Shown one piece after another: positions 52,644 to 63,307 of a stretch of DNA of 64,000 bases. Both the position numbers and the translations under genes were made by a program. Every line of letters begins with the position of its first letter. Positions within the stretch are counted from its first letter, which is position 1. Source of the DNA: Enterococcus larvae (GTDB lineage: Bacteria > Bacillota > Bacilli > Lactobacillales > Enterococcaceae); contig NZ_JAEDXU010000007.1 in assembly GCF_017830045.1 (NCBI RefSeq), forward strand, positions 124,001 through 188,000, given 5' to 3'. The notes below the pieces were generated by a model, which was given only the letters and a program-made list of their open reading frames with translations, was not told the origin of the DNA and made no database searches.

Positions 52644-53438
52644 ATGGACTTAGCATTGAAGGGGAAAACAGCATTAGTCACAGGATCGACAAAGGGGATT
52701 GGTAAGGCCATCGCTACAGAGCTGGCTCGTGAAGGAGCGAATGTGATCATTAACGGGAGACAGCTGGAATCTGTGGCAGAAGTAGTTGCAGCACTGAAAA
52801 AGGAGTTTCCGACAACGGAGCCTCAAGCTGCTGCGTATGATATCTCAGAGGTGAATGAAAGAGAAAAGCTGTTTAGAGAGTTTCCGGAAGTCGATATCTT
52901 AGTTAATAATATGGGGATTTTTCAACCGATGGACTATTTTGACATTACCGATGAGGTCTGGGAACATTTCTTTTCAGTCAATGTACTAGCTGGTAATGCA
53001 TTGGCAAAATTTTACCTGCCTAAGATGCTGACCGATGATTTTGGTCGAATCATTTTTATTGCCAGTGAAGAAGCAATCATGCCTTCAGGTGAAATGCCTC
53101 AATACAGCATGACCAAAACGATGAATCTGTCGTTGGCTAAAAGTTTGTCTAAGTTGACAAAGGCGACAAATGTTACGGTTAATACAATTATGCCGGGTTC
53201 GACTTTAACAGAAGGCGTTCAGCATATGTTAGAGGAGATGTACAAGGACAGCTCTTTGGCTGAAAGTGAATGGGAGCAGGATTTCATGAAGCATCATCGC
53301 CCACTGTCGCAAATTCAACGGCTGATTCGGCCAGAGGAAATCGGTCGTTTTGCTGCGTTCGTTGCGAGTCCCTATGCTTCTTCCTTTTCCGGTGCGGCGC
53401 TACGTTTAGATGGAGGCTTGGTGCCGACGATTTACTGA
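52644..53438 (+). CDS. Short-chain dehydrogenase/reductase
   Basis: 264 residues. Rossmann motif TGSTKGIGKA (TGxxxGIG), NNMG, and the catalytic YSMTK (Tyr-x3-Lys) with the preceding Ser in the IASEEAIMPSG region. Classical SDR using NAD(P)H; substrate unknown. ATG 52644 follows GGGAGGG. Same unit as the aldo-keto reductase, so probably under the HxlR regulator. Confidence 0.88.
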   Translation: MDLALKGKTALVTGSTKGIGKAIATELAREGANVIINGRQLESVAEVVAALKKEFPTTEPQAAAYDISEVNEREKLFREFPEVDILVNNMGIFQPMDYFDITDEVWEHFFSVNVLAGNALAKFYLPKMLTDDFGRIIFIASEEAIMPSGEMPQYSMTKTMNLSLAKSLSKLTKATNVTVNTIMPGSTLTEGVQHMLEEMYKDSSLAESEWEQDFMKHHRPLSQIQRLIRPEEIGRFAAFVASPYASSFSGAALRLDGGLVPTIY

Positions 53439-53522
53439 TTTTTTGTACGATTGCTTAACGCTAAGGTAGAGTCATCAGTGTATTATTTTTGAATGTCTAA
53501 AAGCTGTGCCTCCATATTCCTT

Positions 53523-53985
53523 ATGAGCTAAACGACTTACGCAGCTTTTCTTGTTGTCTGGCTTCACGAACTAGTTCCTTTTGACAATAAGGTAAAGCCT
53601 ACCTCATGATGAAGAGCATCATGGGCAGTTTTACCTTATTGCTCAGGAACTGTCCAAGTTCGCTCAGCTTTTCTTGTTGTCTAGCTTCGCAAGTCAGCTC
53701 AATCGACGATAAGACAAACTGCTGTTAGTAAACAATTCAAGAGATTTTAGACAGGTGTATCTACGGTTCTCGCTGTTGCTGTGATCCTCGATACAAAACA
53801 TTACAATTATACCGTTTTTCTATATCGCTCATGAGCTAAACGACGTGCTCAGCTTTTCTTTCTGTCCAGCTTCGCAGACCAACTTCTTCGGCAATAAGAT
53901 AATTTGTCTTCAATGATTAGGAGGCATCATTGAGTCAAGTTCCTATATTGCTTAGAAGCTACCCAGTCTGCTCAGCTTTTCGTAT
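53523..53985. repeat. Intergenic repeat family 2, composite of at least two units
   Basis: ATGAGCTAAACGAC occurs at about 53523 and 53830, and a CTCAGCTTTTCTT...GTC.AGCTTCGCA block occurs near 53540, 53662, 53847 and (partly) 53969. Between the blocks are long hairpins, for example CAATAAGGTAAA...TTTACCTTATTG with inner CATGATG / CATCATG. The wording resembles short dispersed repeats of other Firmicutes but no coding sense is visible. Fills the 620-base gap before the dehydrogenase gene. Confidence 0.6.
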
Positions 53986-54062
53986 AAATCATCAACTTTT
54001 CTCTCTTTTTCTGTGTGCGATATAGTATAATTTTAGTAAATGATTTTTAGGAGTGAAAAAGT

Positions 54063-55034
54063 ATGATCAAAGTTGCAATAGTCGGGTACGGGAATCTGGG
54101 GCGCGGGGTTGAGCGTTCATTGAAACAAAATCAGGATATGGAATTAGTCGGGGTGTTTACAAGAAGGGCACCTGAAAATGTTGCAACCGAAGGAGCACAG
54201 GCTTTTCACATGGATGAGCTGAACAACAAAAGAGGAGAAATCGATGTTTGCATTTTATGTGGTGGGTCGGCAACGGATTTGCCTGTTCAAACACCGGAAG
54301 TGACAAAGTACTTTAATACAGTCGACAGCTTTGACACCCATGCAAAGATCCCTGAGCATTTTTCGAAAGTGGACCAGATTGCGAGGGAACATCAGTCGGT
54401 CTCTGTTATTTCTACAGGCTGGGACCCAGGGTTGTTTAGCTTAAATCGTTTATATGCACAAAGCATTTTACCTCAGGGAGGGACCTATACCTTTTGGGGC
54501 AAAGGGGTCAGCCAAGGACATTCAGATGCAATTAGACGAATTGCCGGTGTAGTTGATGCGACCCAATATACTATTCCAAATAATGAAGTTATTGAAAAAC
54601 TAAAAGGCGGCGAGAAGCTTGAGTTAAGTACCAGAGATAAGCATTTTAGAGAATGCTATGTTGTTTTGGAAGCTGGTGCTGATGAAGAAGCGATACGAGC
54701 AGAAATCGTATCTATGCCGAATTATTTTGCCGATTACGATACAGAGGTTCACTTTATTTCAATGGATGAATTGAACCGAGACCATAAAGCGATGCCCCAT
54801 GGGGGAACCGTTCTTCATACCGGTACAACCCATGAAGCGACAAAACAAGTAATTGAGTACAATCTGCATTTAGACAGCAATCCGGAATTCACTGCTAGTG
54901 TGTTAGTTGCTTATGCTAGGGCGTGCGTTCGTCTAGCGAAAGAAAAACAGTTTGGTGCATTCACTGTACTGGATATCGCACCGAAATATCTATCACCGAT
55001 AGATGATGCAACGTTGAGAAAAGAGCTATTGTAA
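54063..55034 (+). CDS. ddh: meso-diaminopimelate D-dehydrogenase
   Basis: 323 residues. NADPH-dependent enzyme that makes meso-diaminopimelate from tetrahydrodipicolinate in one step, bypassing the succinylase or acetylase routes to lysine. The N-terminal IVGYGNLGRGVE Rossmann motif, CGGSATDLPVQTPE, STGWDPGLFSLNR and the KGVSQGHSDAIRRI segment are characteristic. Start ATG 54063 has TAGGAG upstream. It stands alone with a terminator. Enterococcal walls use L-lysine, so the product would feed lysine synthesis. Confidence 0.92.
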   Translation: MIKVAIVGYGNLGRGVERSLKQNQDMELVGVFTRRAPENVATEGAQAFHMDELNNKRGEIDVCILCGGSATDLPVQTPEVTKYFNTVDSFDTHAKIPEHFSKVDQIAREHQSVSVISTGWDPGLFSLNRLYAQSILPQGGTYTFWGKGVSQGHSDAIRRIAGVVDATQYTIPNNEVIEKLKGGEKLELSTRDKHFRECYVVLEAGADEEAIRAEIVSMPNYFADYDTEVHFISMDELNRDHKAMPHGGTVLHTGTTHEATKQVIEYNLHLDSNPEFTASVLVAYARACVRLAKEKQFGAFTVLDIAPKYLSPIDDATLRKELL

Positions 55035-55046
55035 GAATGAAAGATA

Positions 55047-55092
55047 AGGATGGAAGAGACTTATTAGAAGTCTCTGACCGTCCTTTTTTCTT
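55047..55092 (+). terminator. Rho-independent terminator
   Basis: GGATGG and AGAGACTT pair with AAGTCTCT and CCGTCC around a 5-base loop, followed by TTTTTTC. Confidence 0.88.
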
Positions 55093-55171
55093 TTAGTGAG
55101 AAATGGTGCTATCCTTTTTATGAGGATTCATTTTTGAGCATGTGTAAATCGATTAGTTGGAGATGATGAGA

Positions 55172-55822
55172 TTGAATAAATGGAAAAAGTATGGCTTTTA
55201 CTTTTTGCTGATGGGGGTATTTAGTGATTTTTTGACACCTTATGTACTAGGTATTTTTTATCCAAAGCTGAATCAGATGACAGCTGTAATGAGCTTGTTT
55301 GGTGATGTTGGCAGTCCGGTCCGTCAGGCTTTTTTGATTTGGTCAGTAGTAGCAGGAATGCTTTATGTTCTATCACTGCCGGCTATCTATCAGACATTTA
55401 AAGATATTTCCCAACCGTTAGCATGTTCAACTGCTTTTGCAATCGGTGCGTATGGGATAGGTGACTGCATCTTTACGGGCGTATTCAGTGTTGATACTGA
55501 ACAGGCGCAGTGGACCTTTTCAACCTGGGTGCATAACATCGGATCAGGTATTGGTTATACCGGTTTTCTGACTTTCCCGCTGTTTCTATTTTTGCTGTAT
55601 AGAAAACAAGGGAATCCTTCCCAAAGCCGCAAGTATCTATGGCTATGGTTCATCAGCTTATTTTTTGCCGGAATCTATGGTTTGACGCGAATTCCACAGA
55701 TAAACGATTTGCCATTGCTCAGTCAAATAGGGTTATGGCAACGAATCAGTTTTCTATTCAATTATCTGCCCATCGTACTGTTTGCTGTGGAGCAGATTAA
55801 ACGGAATGATGTGGGAACATAA
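55172..55822 (+). CDS. DUF998-like integral membrane protein
   Basis: 216 residues with six predicted membrane helices, of the DUF998 kind (SDFLTPYVLGIFYPKL in the first loop, then GIGDCIFTGVF, and FYLLFYRK-like ends). Function unknown. Start is uncertain: TTG 55172 is 9 bases from GGAG; ATG 55163 or 55166 and TTG 55157 are in frame but too close to it. Single gene. Confidence 0.7.
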   Translation: MNKWKKYGFYFLLMGVFSDFLTPYVLGIFYPKLNQMTAVMSLFGDVGSPVRQAFLIWSVVAGMLYVLSLPAIYQTFKDISQPLACSTAFAIGAYGIGDCIFTGVFSVDTEQAQWTFSTWVHNIGSGIGYTGFLTFPLFLFLLYRKQGNPSQSRKYLWLWFISLFFAGIYGLTRIPQINDLPLLSQIGLWQRISFLFNYLPIVLFAVEQIKRNDVGT

Positions 55823-56054
55823 ATTGTTATTGAGATAGAGATAAAAAAATAATTAAAGTAATCTTTAACGTGGGATGATCTATCGAACGATTCACGAATT
55901 TTTATACTGAAAAGGAATGGTATAGTTAAATCAGGGAAGAGTTGGATTGCTTTCTAAAACAACATGAAATCTTTTTCATTATGTGATATCTACGTGATAG
56001 TGTTTGGAAAAATCAGTGATACAGTATTTAAGTCAAATACTTATTTTCAAACGG

Positions 56055-56083
56055 TTGACGCGTGATATATTATACGATATTCT
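56055..56083 (+). promoter_or_regulatory. Promoter of the AbiF-type RNA
   Basis: TTGACG, a 17-base spacer and TATTCT. Transcription would start near 56090, immediately before the structured RNA, and could continue into the abi gene. The preceding stretch from 55823 is AT-rich and shows no gene. Confidence 0.6.
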
Positions 56084-56090
56084 ATTATTA

Positions 56091-56142
56091 ATAGAACCCC
56101 GCACACCTCTCAACGATGTGTCCCAAGCGGGGACGTTTTTTT
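56091..56142 (+). ncRNA. Structured small RNA upstream of the abi gene (abiF RNA motif-like)
   Basis: CCCCGC (56097-56102) pairs with GCGGGG (56127-56132) around an inner ACAC/GTGT stem, followed by ACG and seven Ts, a terminator-like end. A conserved RNA (abiF motif) is known directly upstream of Abi_2/AbiF genes. Size, promoter, structure and position fit. The RNA is the likely antitoxin or regulator of the protein. Confidence 0.7.
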
Positions 56143-56157
56143 ATAGGAGATTAACTT

Positions 56158-57027
56158 ATGGTTGATTATAGTAAACCAGCTACTACTTATGATGAACAAA
56201 TAGAACTGCTTAAAAGTCGAAATTTAATTATTGAAGACGAAGAGAATGCAAAGGGATTTTTGAAAAGTGTTGGCTATTTCAGATTATCTGGGTATTGGCT
56301 TACTCTTTGTCAAGGTAAGGATGTATTTAAGAATGGCGCAACATTTAATCATATTATAAATATTTATGATACAGATGCTGAGTTAAAAAAACTTTTATTT
56401 GGTCTGTTGGAAGATATTGAAATTAATTATAGAACAGCTATTTCTCATGAATTTTCATTTTATTATAGTCCAATCGATCATTACAATAAACTTAATTTTG
56501 ATAAAGAAGAGTGGTATATAAAGTGGTTCGATACTTTTGAGGAATCTGTCTCTAGGGCAACGAAAAGGAATGAATTGTTTGTAAAGCACTATAGCCGGAA
56601 GTATAAAAATATATTTCCAATATGGACCGCTTTAGAAATGTCTAGTTTTGGAGACTTATCAAAATTTTATAATAATTTGAAAACAGATTTGAGGAAGAAG
56701 ATTGCTAAGCAAACAATAAGCTTCAGTAATGTATATTTAGAGAATTGGTTATATGTTCTTTCTGTTGTAAGAAACATGTGTGGCCACAATAGCAGATTGT
56801 ATGATAGAAGACTAAATATAAAACCAAAACTGACAGCAAAAGAACTCACAAAGATAAGCAATTCATCATTATTTTCTGTTATAGTAATTTGTAAGAAAGT
56901 CTCTTTACAAGAAGAAAGCTGGCAGAAATTTTATGATAGTCTTCTAAAAATTATTGAGGAAAATCGAATTGGTGTTGATTGGAAATTGTATGGATTCCCT
57001 GACAATTGGCAAGACTATTTTATTTAG
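56158..57027 (+). CDS. Abi_2 family (AbiD/AbiF-like) abortive infection protein
   Basis: 289 residues, distinctly AT-rich compared with the neighbours. The N-terminus KPATTYDEQIELLKSRNLII and GYFRLSGYWLTL are hallmark Abi_2 segments. A HEPN RNase motif RNMCGH (Arg205-x4-His210) is followed by NSRLYDR. Family members stop growth of phage-infected cells, probably by RNA cleavage. ATG 56158 has TAGGAG upstream. Preceded by a structured RNA and its promoter; a terminator follows at 57184. Low GC and isolation suggest horizontal transfer. Confidence 0.87.
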   Translation: MVDYSKPATTYDEQIELLKSRNLIIEDEENAKGFLKSVGYFRLSGYWLTLCQGKDVFKNGATFNHIINIYDTDAELKKLLFGLLEDIEINYRTAISHEFSFYYSPIDHYNKLNFDKEEWYIKWFDTFEESVSRATKRNELFVKHYSRKYKNIFPIWTALEMSSFGDLSKFYNNLKTDLRKKIAKQTISFSNVYLENWLYVLSVVRNMCGHNSRLYDRRLNIKPKLTAKELTKISNSSLFSVIVICKKVSLQEESWQKFYDSLLKIIEENRIGVDWKLYGFPDNWQDYFI

Positions 57028-57183
57028 TATTGAATGGAGAAAGTGATATACAGATTTTCTGTGAAGTAGTATGTAATGGGTAAGAAGAAAGATTAGATAT
57101 GTAGAACCCAAATCATTTGCTGTAGTAATGGTAAGTTTTTATCAATGCACAGCATAGATAATGATATTCATATTTTGATTTCC

Positions 57184-57210
57184 AGACCTTATTTGTTAAG
57201 GTCTTTTATT
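57184..57210 (+). terminator. Rho-independent terminator after the abi gene
   Basis: AGACCTT / AAGGTCT, 7-base loop, followed by TTTATTTATTTT. Confidence 0.65.
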
Positions 57211-57214
57211 TATT

Positions 57215-57242
57215 TTGAAAATAGAGTATTTTGTCTTATACT
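57215..57242 (+). promoter_or_regulatory. Promoter of the methionine aminopeptidase gene
   Basis: TTGAAA, a 16-base spacer and TATACT, 38 bases before the start codon. Confidence 0.55.
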
Positions 57243-57279
57243 ATCAAGAGAGTCTCATCTAACGAAAAGAGGAAGTCCA

Positions 57280-58032
57280 ATGATTACATTAAAATCAACT
57301 AGAGAAATTGAGCAAATGAAGGAATCAGGAGCGATTCTTGCCGGCATACATAAGCAGTTGAGAGAGGTAATCAAGCCGGGGATCACTACGAATGAGATCA
57401 ATCAGTTTGTCCATAAAAAAATTGAAGATGCAGGGGCTGTAGCTGCACAAATCGGTTTTGAGGGGTATGAATTTGCGACCTGTATCAGTGTGAATGAAGA
57501 AATCTGCCATGGCTTTCCGTCCAATTACCGCTTGAAATCAGGTGATGTGGTAAAGGTTGATTTCTGTGTCGATTTGCATGGAGCGATTTCAGATAGCTGT
57601 TGGACATATGCAGTGGGAGAAATCACGTCGGAACATCAGGAATTGATGGCGGTCACACTGGAAGCGTTGATGCTGGGGATTGACCAGGCACAGGTTGGCA
57701 ACCGAGTTGGGGATATTGGCCATGCGATCCAGAGCTATGCAGAATCAAAAGGCTTTGGTGTTGTCAGAGACTTTATTGCTCACGGAATTGGACCGACGAT
57801 CCATGAAGAACCATTTTTCCCTCATTATGGGATTGCAGGAAAAGGACTGCGTCTAAAAGAAGGCATGACCATTACTATCGAACCGATGATCACAACAGGG
57901 ACCTGGCGAATGAAGATGGACCCAAATGGTTGGACAGCACGGACGATCGACGGCGGTTATTGTGCTCAATACGAGCATTCGATTGCGATCACAAAAGATG
58001 GTCCGGTCATTATGACGGCACAGGAAGAATAG
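57280..58032 (+). CDS. map: Methionine aminopeptidase, type I
   Basis: 250 residues. Removes N-terminal Met from new proteins. The five metal ligands are recognisable: Asp in VDFCVDLHG, Asp in ISDSCW, His in HGIGPTIHEEP, Glu in ITIEPMI and Glu in QYEHS. ATG 57280 has AGAGGAAG upstream; the long upstream extension is spurious because it runs through the promoter. It is not beside adk/secY as many map genes are, so it may be a second copy. Confidence 0.92.
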   Translation: MITLKSTREIEQMKESGAILAGIHKQLREVIKPGITTNEINQFVHKKIEDAGAVAAQIGFEGYEFATCISVNEEICHGFPSNYRLKSGDVVKVDFCVDLHGAISDSCWTYAVGEITSEHQELMAVTLEALMLGIDQAQVGNRVGDIGHAIQSYAESKGFGVVRDFIAHGIGPTIHEEPFFPHYGIAGKGLRLKEGMTITIEPMITTGTWRMKMDPNGWTARTIDGGYCAQYEHSIAITKDGPVIMTAQEE

Positions 58033-58076
58033 CATTGGATGTATCTGTAGGATCAATAATAAAATAACATATAGAA

Positions 58077-58627
58077 GGGGTTGTGACATAAGGCTGTCAC
58101 AACCCCTAAAACTCGAATAAACGGTGTTTCCAATCTCTGTGTGTGTTGAGAACCGTAACGAAGTAAGACTCGTAGACGTAAAGCTCGCTCCACCATGCTT
58201 CGAGGATCGGAGCATATTCCTTCAATTCTTAATAGCGTTACTATTTTGAGGATGATGAGATCGTAACGAAGTGTATCAATCAACATCTATTCATGAAATG
58301 AATACCTGCTATTTGCTTCTGCACAAAGTTCGTCGCATATCTTATGTTCCTGTAAGATATCCTGACAAGTTTCGGATTGCCCTTCTTATTGCGTTGAATC
58401 ACGAAGAATGAAATGATTTGGTGTTTTCTCGTGCAACTCGTTAACTCCTATTAAGGAATGAATTTTTTACAAATTTATAAGAGTGTCGTCACACATACCA
58501 ATACCATTCCACTAGAACCTTGTATACGAGTGGAACTGGCAACTCGTCACAGTTTAGATCTTACAAGTGATGAACATATCCACTCTTGGCTTTCGGAGCT
58601 GAACATTTCTGTCACAGCCTTTTTTTT
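58077..58627 (-). repeat. Intergenic repeat family 1, long copy with an internal insertion
   Basis: Starts (plus strand) with a perfect 12-pair hairpin GGGGTTGTGACA / TGTCACAACCCC (58077-58106), then the core CGAATAAACGGTG, and ends with AGCTGAACATTTCTGTCACAGCC, the complement of the family start seen at 33015. About 380 bases between core and end are not in the other copies and show no gene. Confidence 0.65.
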
Positions 58628-58847
58628 GTTTTAAATCCGAATGAATAACAGTAAATCTCCTCATCCAAACCCATGCTTTTATGAAAAAATTCTCCATGAA
58701 TCAAGAGACAGAAAAAGAAGAGGGCGCTAATCATTTAATAGACGATTGGGTAGAAGCGTGATAGGATTCTATCTGAGTACATGTTCTGTTAAGGAGCAAT
58801 TGGTACGAAGTTTTTTTGATCAAATAATAAAAAAAGGGGTTTCTAAG

Positions 58848-59579
58848 ATGTCTTTTTTCGGTAAAATCAATTTCAACGAGCTATCAGAAACAGATCGTGC
58901 GATTTATCATTTTATGGCCAGCAACAGCAGTAAAATTCCTTATATGAGGGTTCGAGATATTGCCAAAGAATCTCATACATCAACATCCTCCGTGATGCGT
59001 TTTATTCGAAAAATCGGCTATACCAGCTTTACTGAATTTCGCAGTCAATTCAAGATAGAAGAAGCCTCTGAAAGTAAAAGTTTTGATTATGGTGAAAAAT
59101 TACTGTCGAAGGATCGGTTTCCCAAAGATGTCGAGGGACGGTTGCGGAAAGTTGCTGAAAAAATGGTCAACTGTGAAAATGTTGTCTTTTTCGGGATGGG
59201 TTCTTCTGCAGCCATGTGCGAGTATGCGGCACGAAGAGCAGCGATAACAGGGCTTAACAGCTTTGCTTTGGTGGATCACACCTATCCTCTTTTTTCAAAA
59301 TTACGGAATACGACAGATAACATGATGATCACGCTCTCTGTGACAGGAAGAACAACGGAAATCGTGGAAATCGTCAATGGGTTTCGAAATGCACTGGACT
59401 ATACGACAGTCGCAATCACGAGTGATGAAAACAGTCCGCTGGCAAAGATGACGGATTATGTTCTTTCGTATCAGATTGATGTGGAACGGCTAGAGCAGCA
59501 TCAAGACATGACCAGTCAAATCCCCTGTGTATACCTTATTGAAAAGCTGATAGATTTATGTGGAGAAATGAATGAATAG
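58848..59579 (+). CDS. RpiR-family sugar-phosphate-responsive regulator
   Basis: 243 residues: N-terminal RpiR helix-turn-helix (RVRDIAKESHTSTSSVMRFIRKIGY) and a C-terminal SIS domain (NVVFFGMGSSAAMCEYAARRAA, TLSVTGRTTEIVEIVN) that binds sugar phosphates. ATG 58848 has GGGG 11 bases upstream; the longer frame lacks a site. It precedes the GH1/GH3 genes and may control them, though a terminator separates it. Confidence 0.87.
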   Translation: MSFFGKINFNELSETDRAIYHFMASNSSKIPYMRVRDIAKESHTSTSSVMRFIRKIGYTSFTEFRSQFKIEEASESKSFDYGEKLLSKDRFPKDVEGRLRKVAEKMVNCENVVFFGMGSSAAMCEYAARRAAITGLNSFALVDHTYPLFSKLRNTTDNMMITLSVTGRTTEIVEIVNGFRNALDYTTVAITSDENSPLAKMTDYVLSYQIDVERLEQHQDMTSQIPCVYLIEKLIDLCGEMNE

Positions 59580-61158
<1,579 letters not shown>

Positions 61159-61168
61159 GGGAGACATT

Positions 61169-63307
61169 ATGAAAAAAAATGAACTGAAAGAACTCATAAA
61201 TGAAATGACTTTGGAAGAAAAAATTGGTCAGCTCGTTCAGGTGACACCGGATTTCTTCGATCAGGAGGGAGAAATCACAGGTCCGGCGGCTGAATGGCGG
61301 CTGTCGGAAGAAAAGTTGTTTCAGATCGGATCGGTTTTAGGCACCCATACAGCAGAACAAGTTTATATGATCCAGAAGACCTATCTGGAAAAAAGCCGGT
61401 TAAGTATTCCGCTGCTGTTTATGGCAGATGTCATTCATGGCTATGAAACAATTTTCCCGATACCGCTGGCATTGGCCAGCAGCTTCTCTGCTGAATTGAC
61501 TGAAGAAGTTGCAAGATTGTCGGCGTTGGAAGCAACAAGGGCAGGCGTTCATGTGACGTTTTCACCAATGGCGGATCATGTGATGGATTCTCGATGGGGG
61601 CGAGTACTGGAAAGCAATGGAGAAGATCCGACCCTATCTGCTGAGTTGACGAAAGGCTATGTCAGAGGCTATCAAGGAACGGACTTGGCACAAGACACAG
61701 AACGTTTGGCAGCGTGTGTTAAGCATTTTGTCGGCTATGGTGCAGTGCAGGGGGGACGTGACTATAACCATGTTGACCTGTCACCAATCGAGCTGCATCA
61801 GAATTATTTGCCGGCCTTTCAAGCGGCGCTTGATGAGGGTGTGAAATTAGTCATGACCTCGTTCAATCCAATCAATGGACAACTCATGTCCCTCAATCGC
61901 TCCTTGATCAAAGAAACATTACGCCAGGAGATGGGATTTGATGGGGTAGTCATTTCTGACTGGAATGCGTTGGAGGAATTGCTGGCACATCGAGTGGTGA
62001 GAGACAAGTATCAGGCAGCGGCAGAGGCTTTTGAGGCAGGAACAGATATTGATATGATGAGCGACTGTTATATCAATCATCTCGCTGATTTTTCAGGATT
62101 GGACAGCCAAGCGCTTGATGAAGCCGTATATCGACTATTGACCTTGAAAAACGAACTGGGCTTGTTTGAAAATCCGTTTCGAGGGATCACAGCGAATGCT
62201 GCATCGATAGAGCACAGCCTACGTAAGGCGACGAAGGAAGCAGCCATGAAGAGCTTTGTTTTGCTGAAAAATGAAGATAGTATTTTACCTGTTTCACAGA
62301 AGCAGAGGCTATTCCTACTTGGACCTAAAGCAGATTCTAAAGATATCTTGGGCGCATGGTCATGGATTGGAAAAACAGCGAATGCAATCAGTCTTGCCGA
62401 AGGTCTTAGTCATCGAGTGCCTGATTTAACCATAGGGAAAGCTGCATCATGGGCGGAGCTTTCTGCCGAAGAGTATCTTTCACTATGCGAAGAGGCAAGA
62501 AATAGTGAGGTGGTTGTTCTGGCTTTGGGCGAATCCTCGGAGGAAACCGGTGAAGCTGCCAGTAAGGCAATCCTTAGTTTGCCGGAGAGTCAAATTGAGC
62601 TGGTAAAAAGAATCTCAGCAGTCAATCCAAATTTAGTAGTTGTACTTTTCAATGGTCGCCCGTTGGAGCTGACAGCTATCGAACCTTACGTAAAGGGGAT
62701 ATTGGAAGCTTGGTTCCCTGGAAGCGAGGGAGGTCATGCAATTGCTGAGACGCTCACTGGCTATTATGATCCGCAAGGAAAACTGCCAATGAGCTTTCCA
62801 AGAGCAGTTGGGCAGCTGCCGTTTTCTTATCAGGCATATTCTACAGGCCGTCCGCTGACCGAGAAAAATCAAACAGAAAAATACGTATCCAAATACATGG
62901 ATGTAGGTAATGATCCGCTTTATCCGTTTGGCTATGGACTAAGCTACAGTAATGTTTGTATTGAAGCAATTAGTCAATCAGCTGAAGTACTAACAAGAGA
63001 GAAGCCGTTGACGATTCAGGCAAGCGTCAAGAATCCCTCAACGAGAGAAGGGGTTGCCACAGTTCAGTTGTATATCGAAGACATGGTAACAGAACTTGTT
63101 CGCCCGGTAAGAGAGTTGAAATCGTGGCAGAAGCTGAACGTCACAGGAGAAACAACAGAGAGGTGTACATTTACATTGACAGCAGATGATTTGGCTTATG
63201 TCCATAGAGACTTAAAGCGATATCCTGATTTTGGTCAGTTTCGATTTTTCATTGGATTGGATAGCCGAACGACGCTGGCTGGACAGTTCGAATTTTGTGA
63301 AAGCTGA
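61169..63307 (+). CDS. GH3 beta-glucosidase
   Basis: 712 residues. N-terminal GH3 barrel (MTLEEKIGQLVQ, MADVIHGYETIFPIPLALA, ACVKHFVGYGAVQGGRDYNH), nucleophile Asp264 in VVISDWNAL, a C-terminal alpha/beta domain (VLLKNEDSILPV, LALGESSEETGEAA) and an Fn3-like end. No signal peptide, so intracellular. Cleaves beta-glucosides or beta-xylosides. ATG 61169 follows AAGGGAGA. Co-transcribed with the GH1 gene; no PTS transporter is in the window. Confidence 0.92.
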   Translation: MKKNELKELINEMTLEEKIGQLVQVTPDFFDQEGEITGPAAEWRLSEEKLFQIGSVLGTHTAEQVYMIQKTYLEKSRLSIPLLFMADVIHGYETIFPIPLALASSFSAELTEEVARLSALEATRAGVHVTFSPMADHVMDSRWGRVLESNGEDPTLSAELTKGYVRGYQGTDLAQDTERLAACVKHFVGYGAVQGGRDYNHVDLSPIELHQNYLPAFQAALDEGVKLVMTSFNPINGQLMSLNRSLIKETLRQEMGFDGVVISDWNALEELLAHRVVRDKYQAAAEAFEAGTDIDMMSDCYINHLADFSGLDSQALDEAVYRLLTLKNELGLFENPFRGITANAASIEHSLRKATKEAAMKSFVLLKNEDSILPVSQKQRLFLLGPKADSKDILGAWSWIGKTANAISLAEGLSHRVPDLTIGKAASWAELSAEEYLSLCEEARNSEVVVLALGESSEETGEAASKAILSLPESQIELVKRISAVNPNLVVVLFNGRPLELTAIEPYVKGILEAWFPGSEGGHAIAETLTGYYDPQGKLPMSFPRAVGQLPFSYQAYSTGRPLTEKNQTEKYVSKYMDVGNDPLYPFGYGLSYSNVCIEAISQSAEVLTREKPLTIQASVKNPSTREGVATVQLYIEDMVTELVRPVRELKSWQKLNVTGETTERCTFTLTADDLAYVHRDLKRYPDFGQFRFFIGLDSRTTLAGQFEFCES

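Noticed and set aside
57145-57279. N-terminal extension of methionine aminopeptidase
   Set aside because: The extension covers a terminator and a promoter, and the family N-terminus starts at 57280.
58077-58106. Perfect hairpin after map as a simple terminator
   Set aside because: There is no T-run on either side, and the same hairpin occurs at the end of another repeat copy at 33145, so it belongs to the repeat family; a secondary effect on transcription is still possible.
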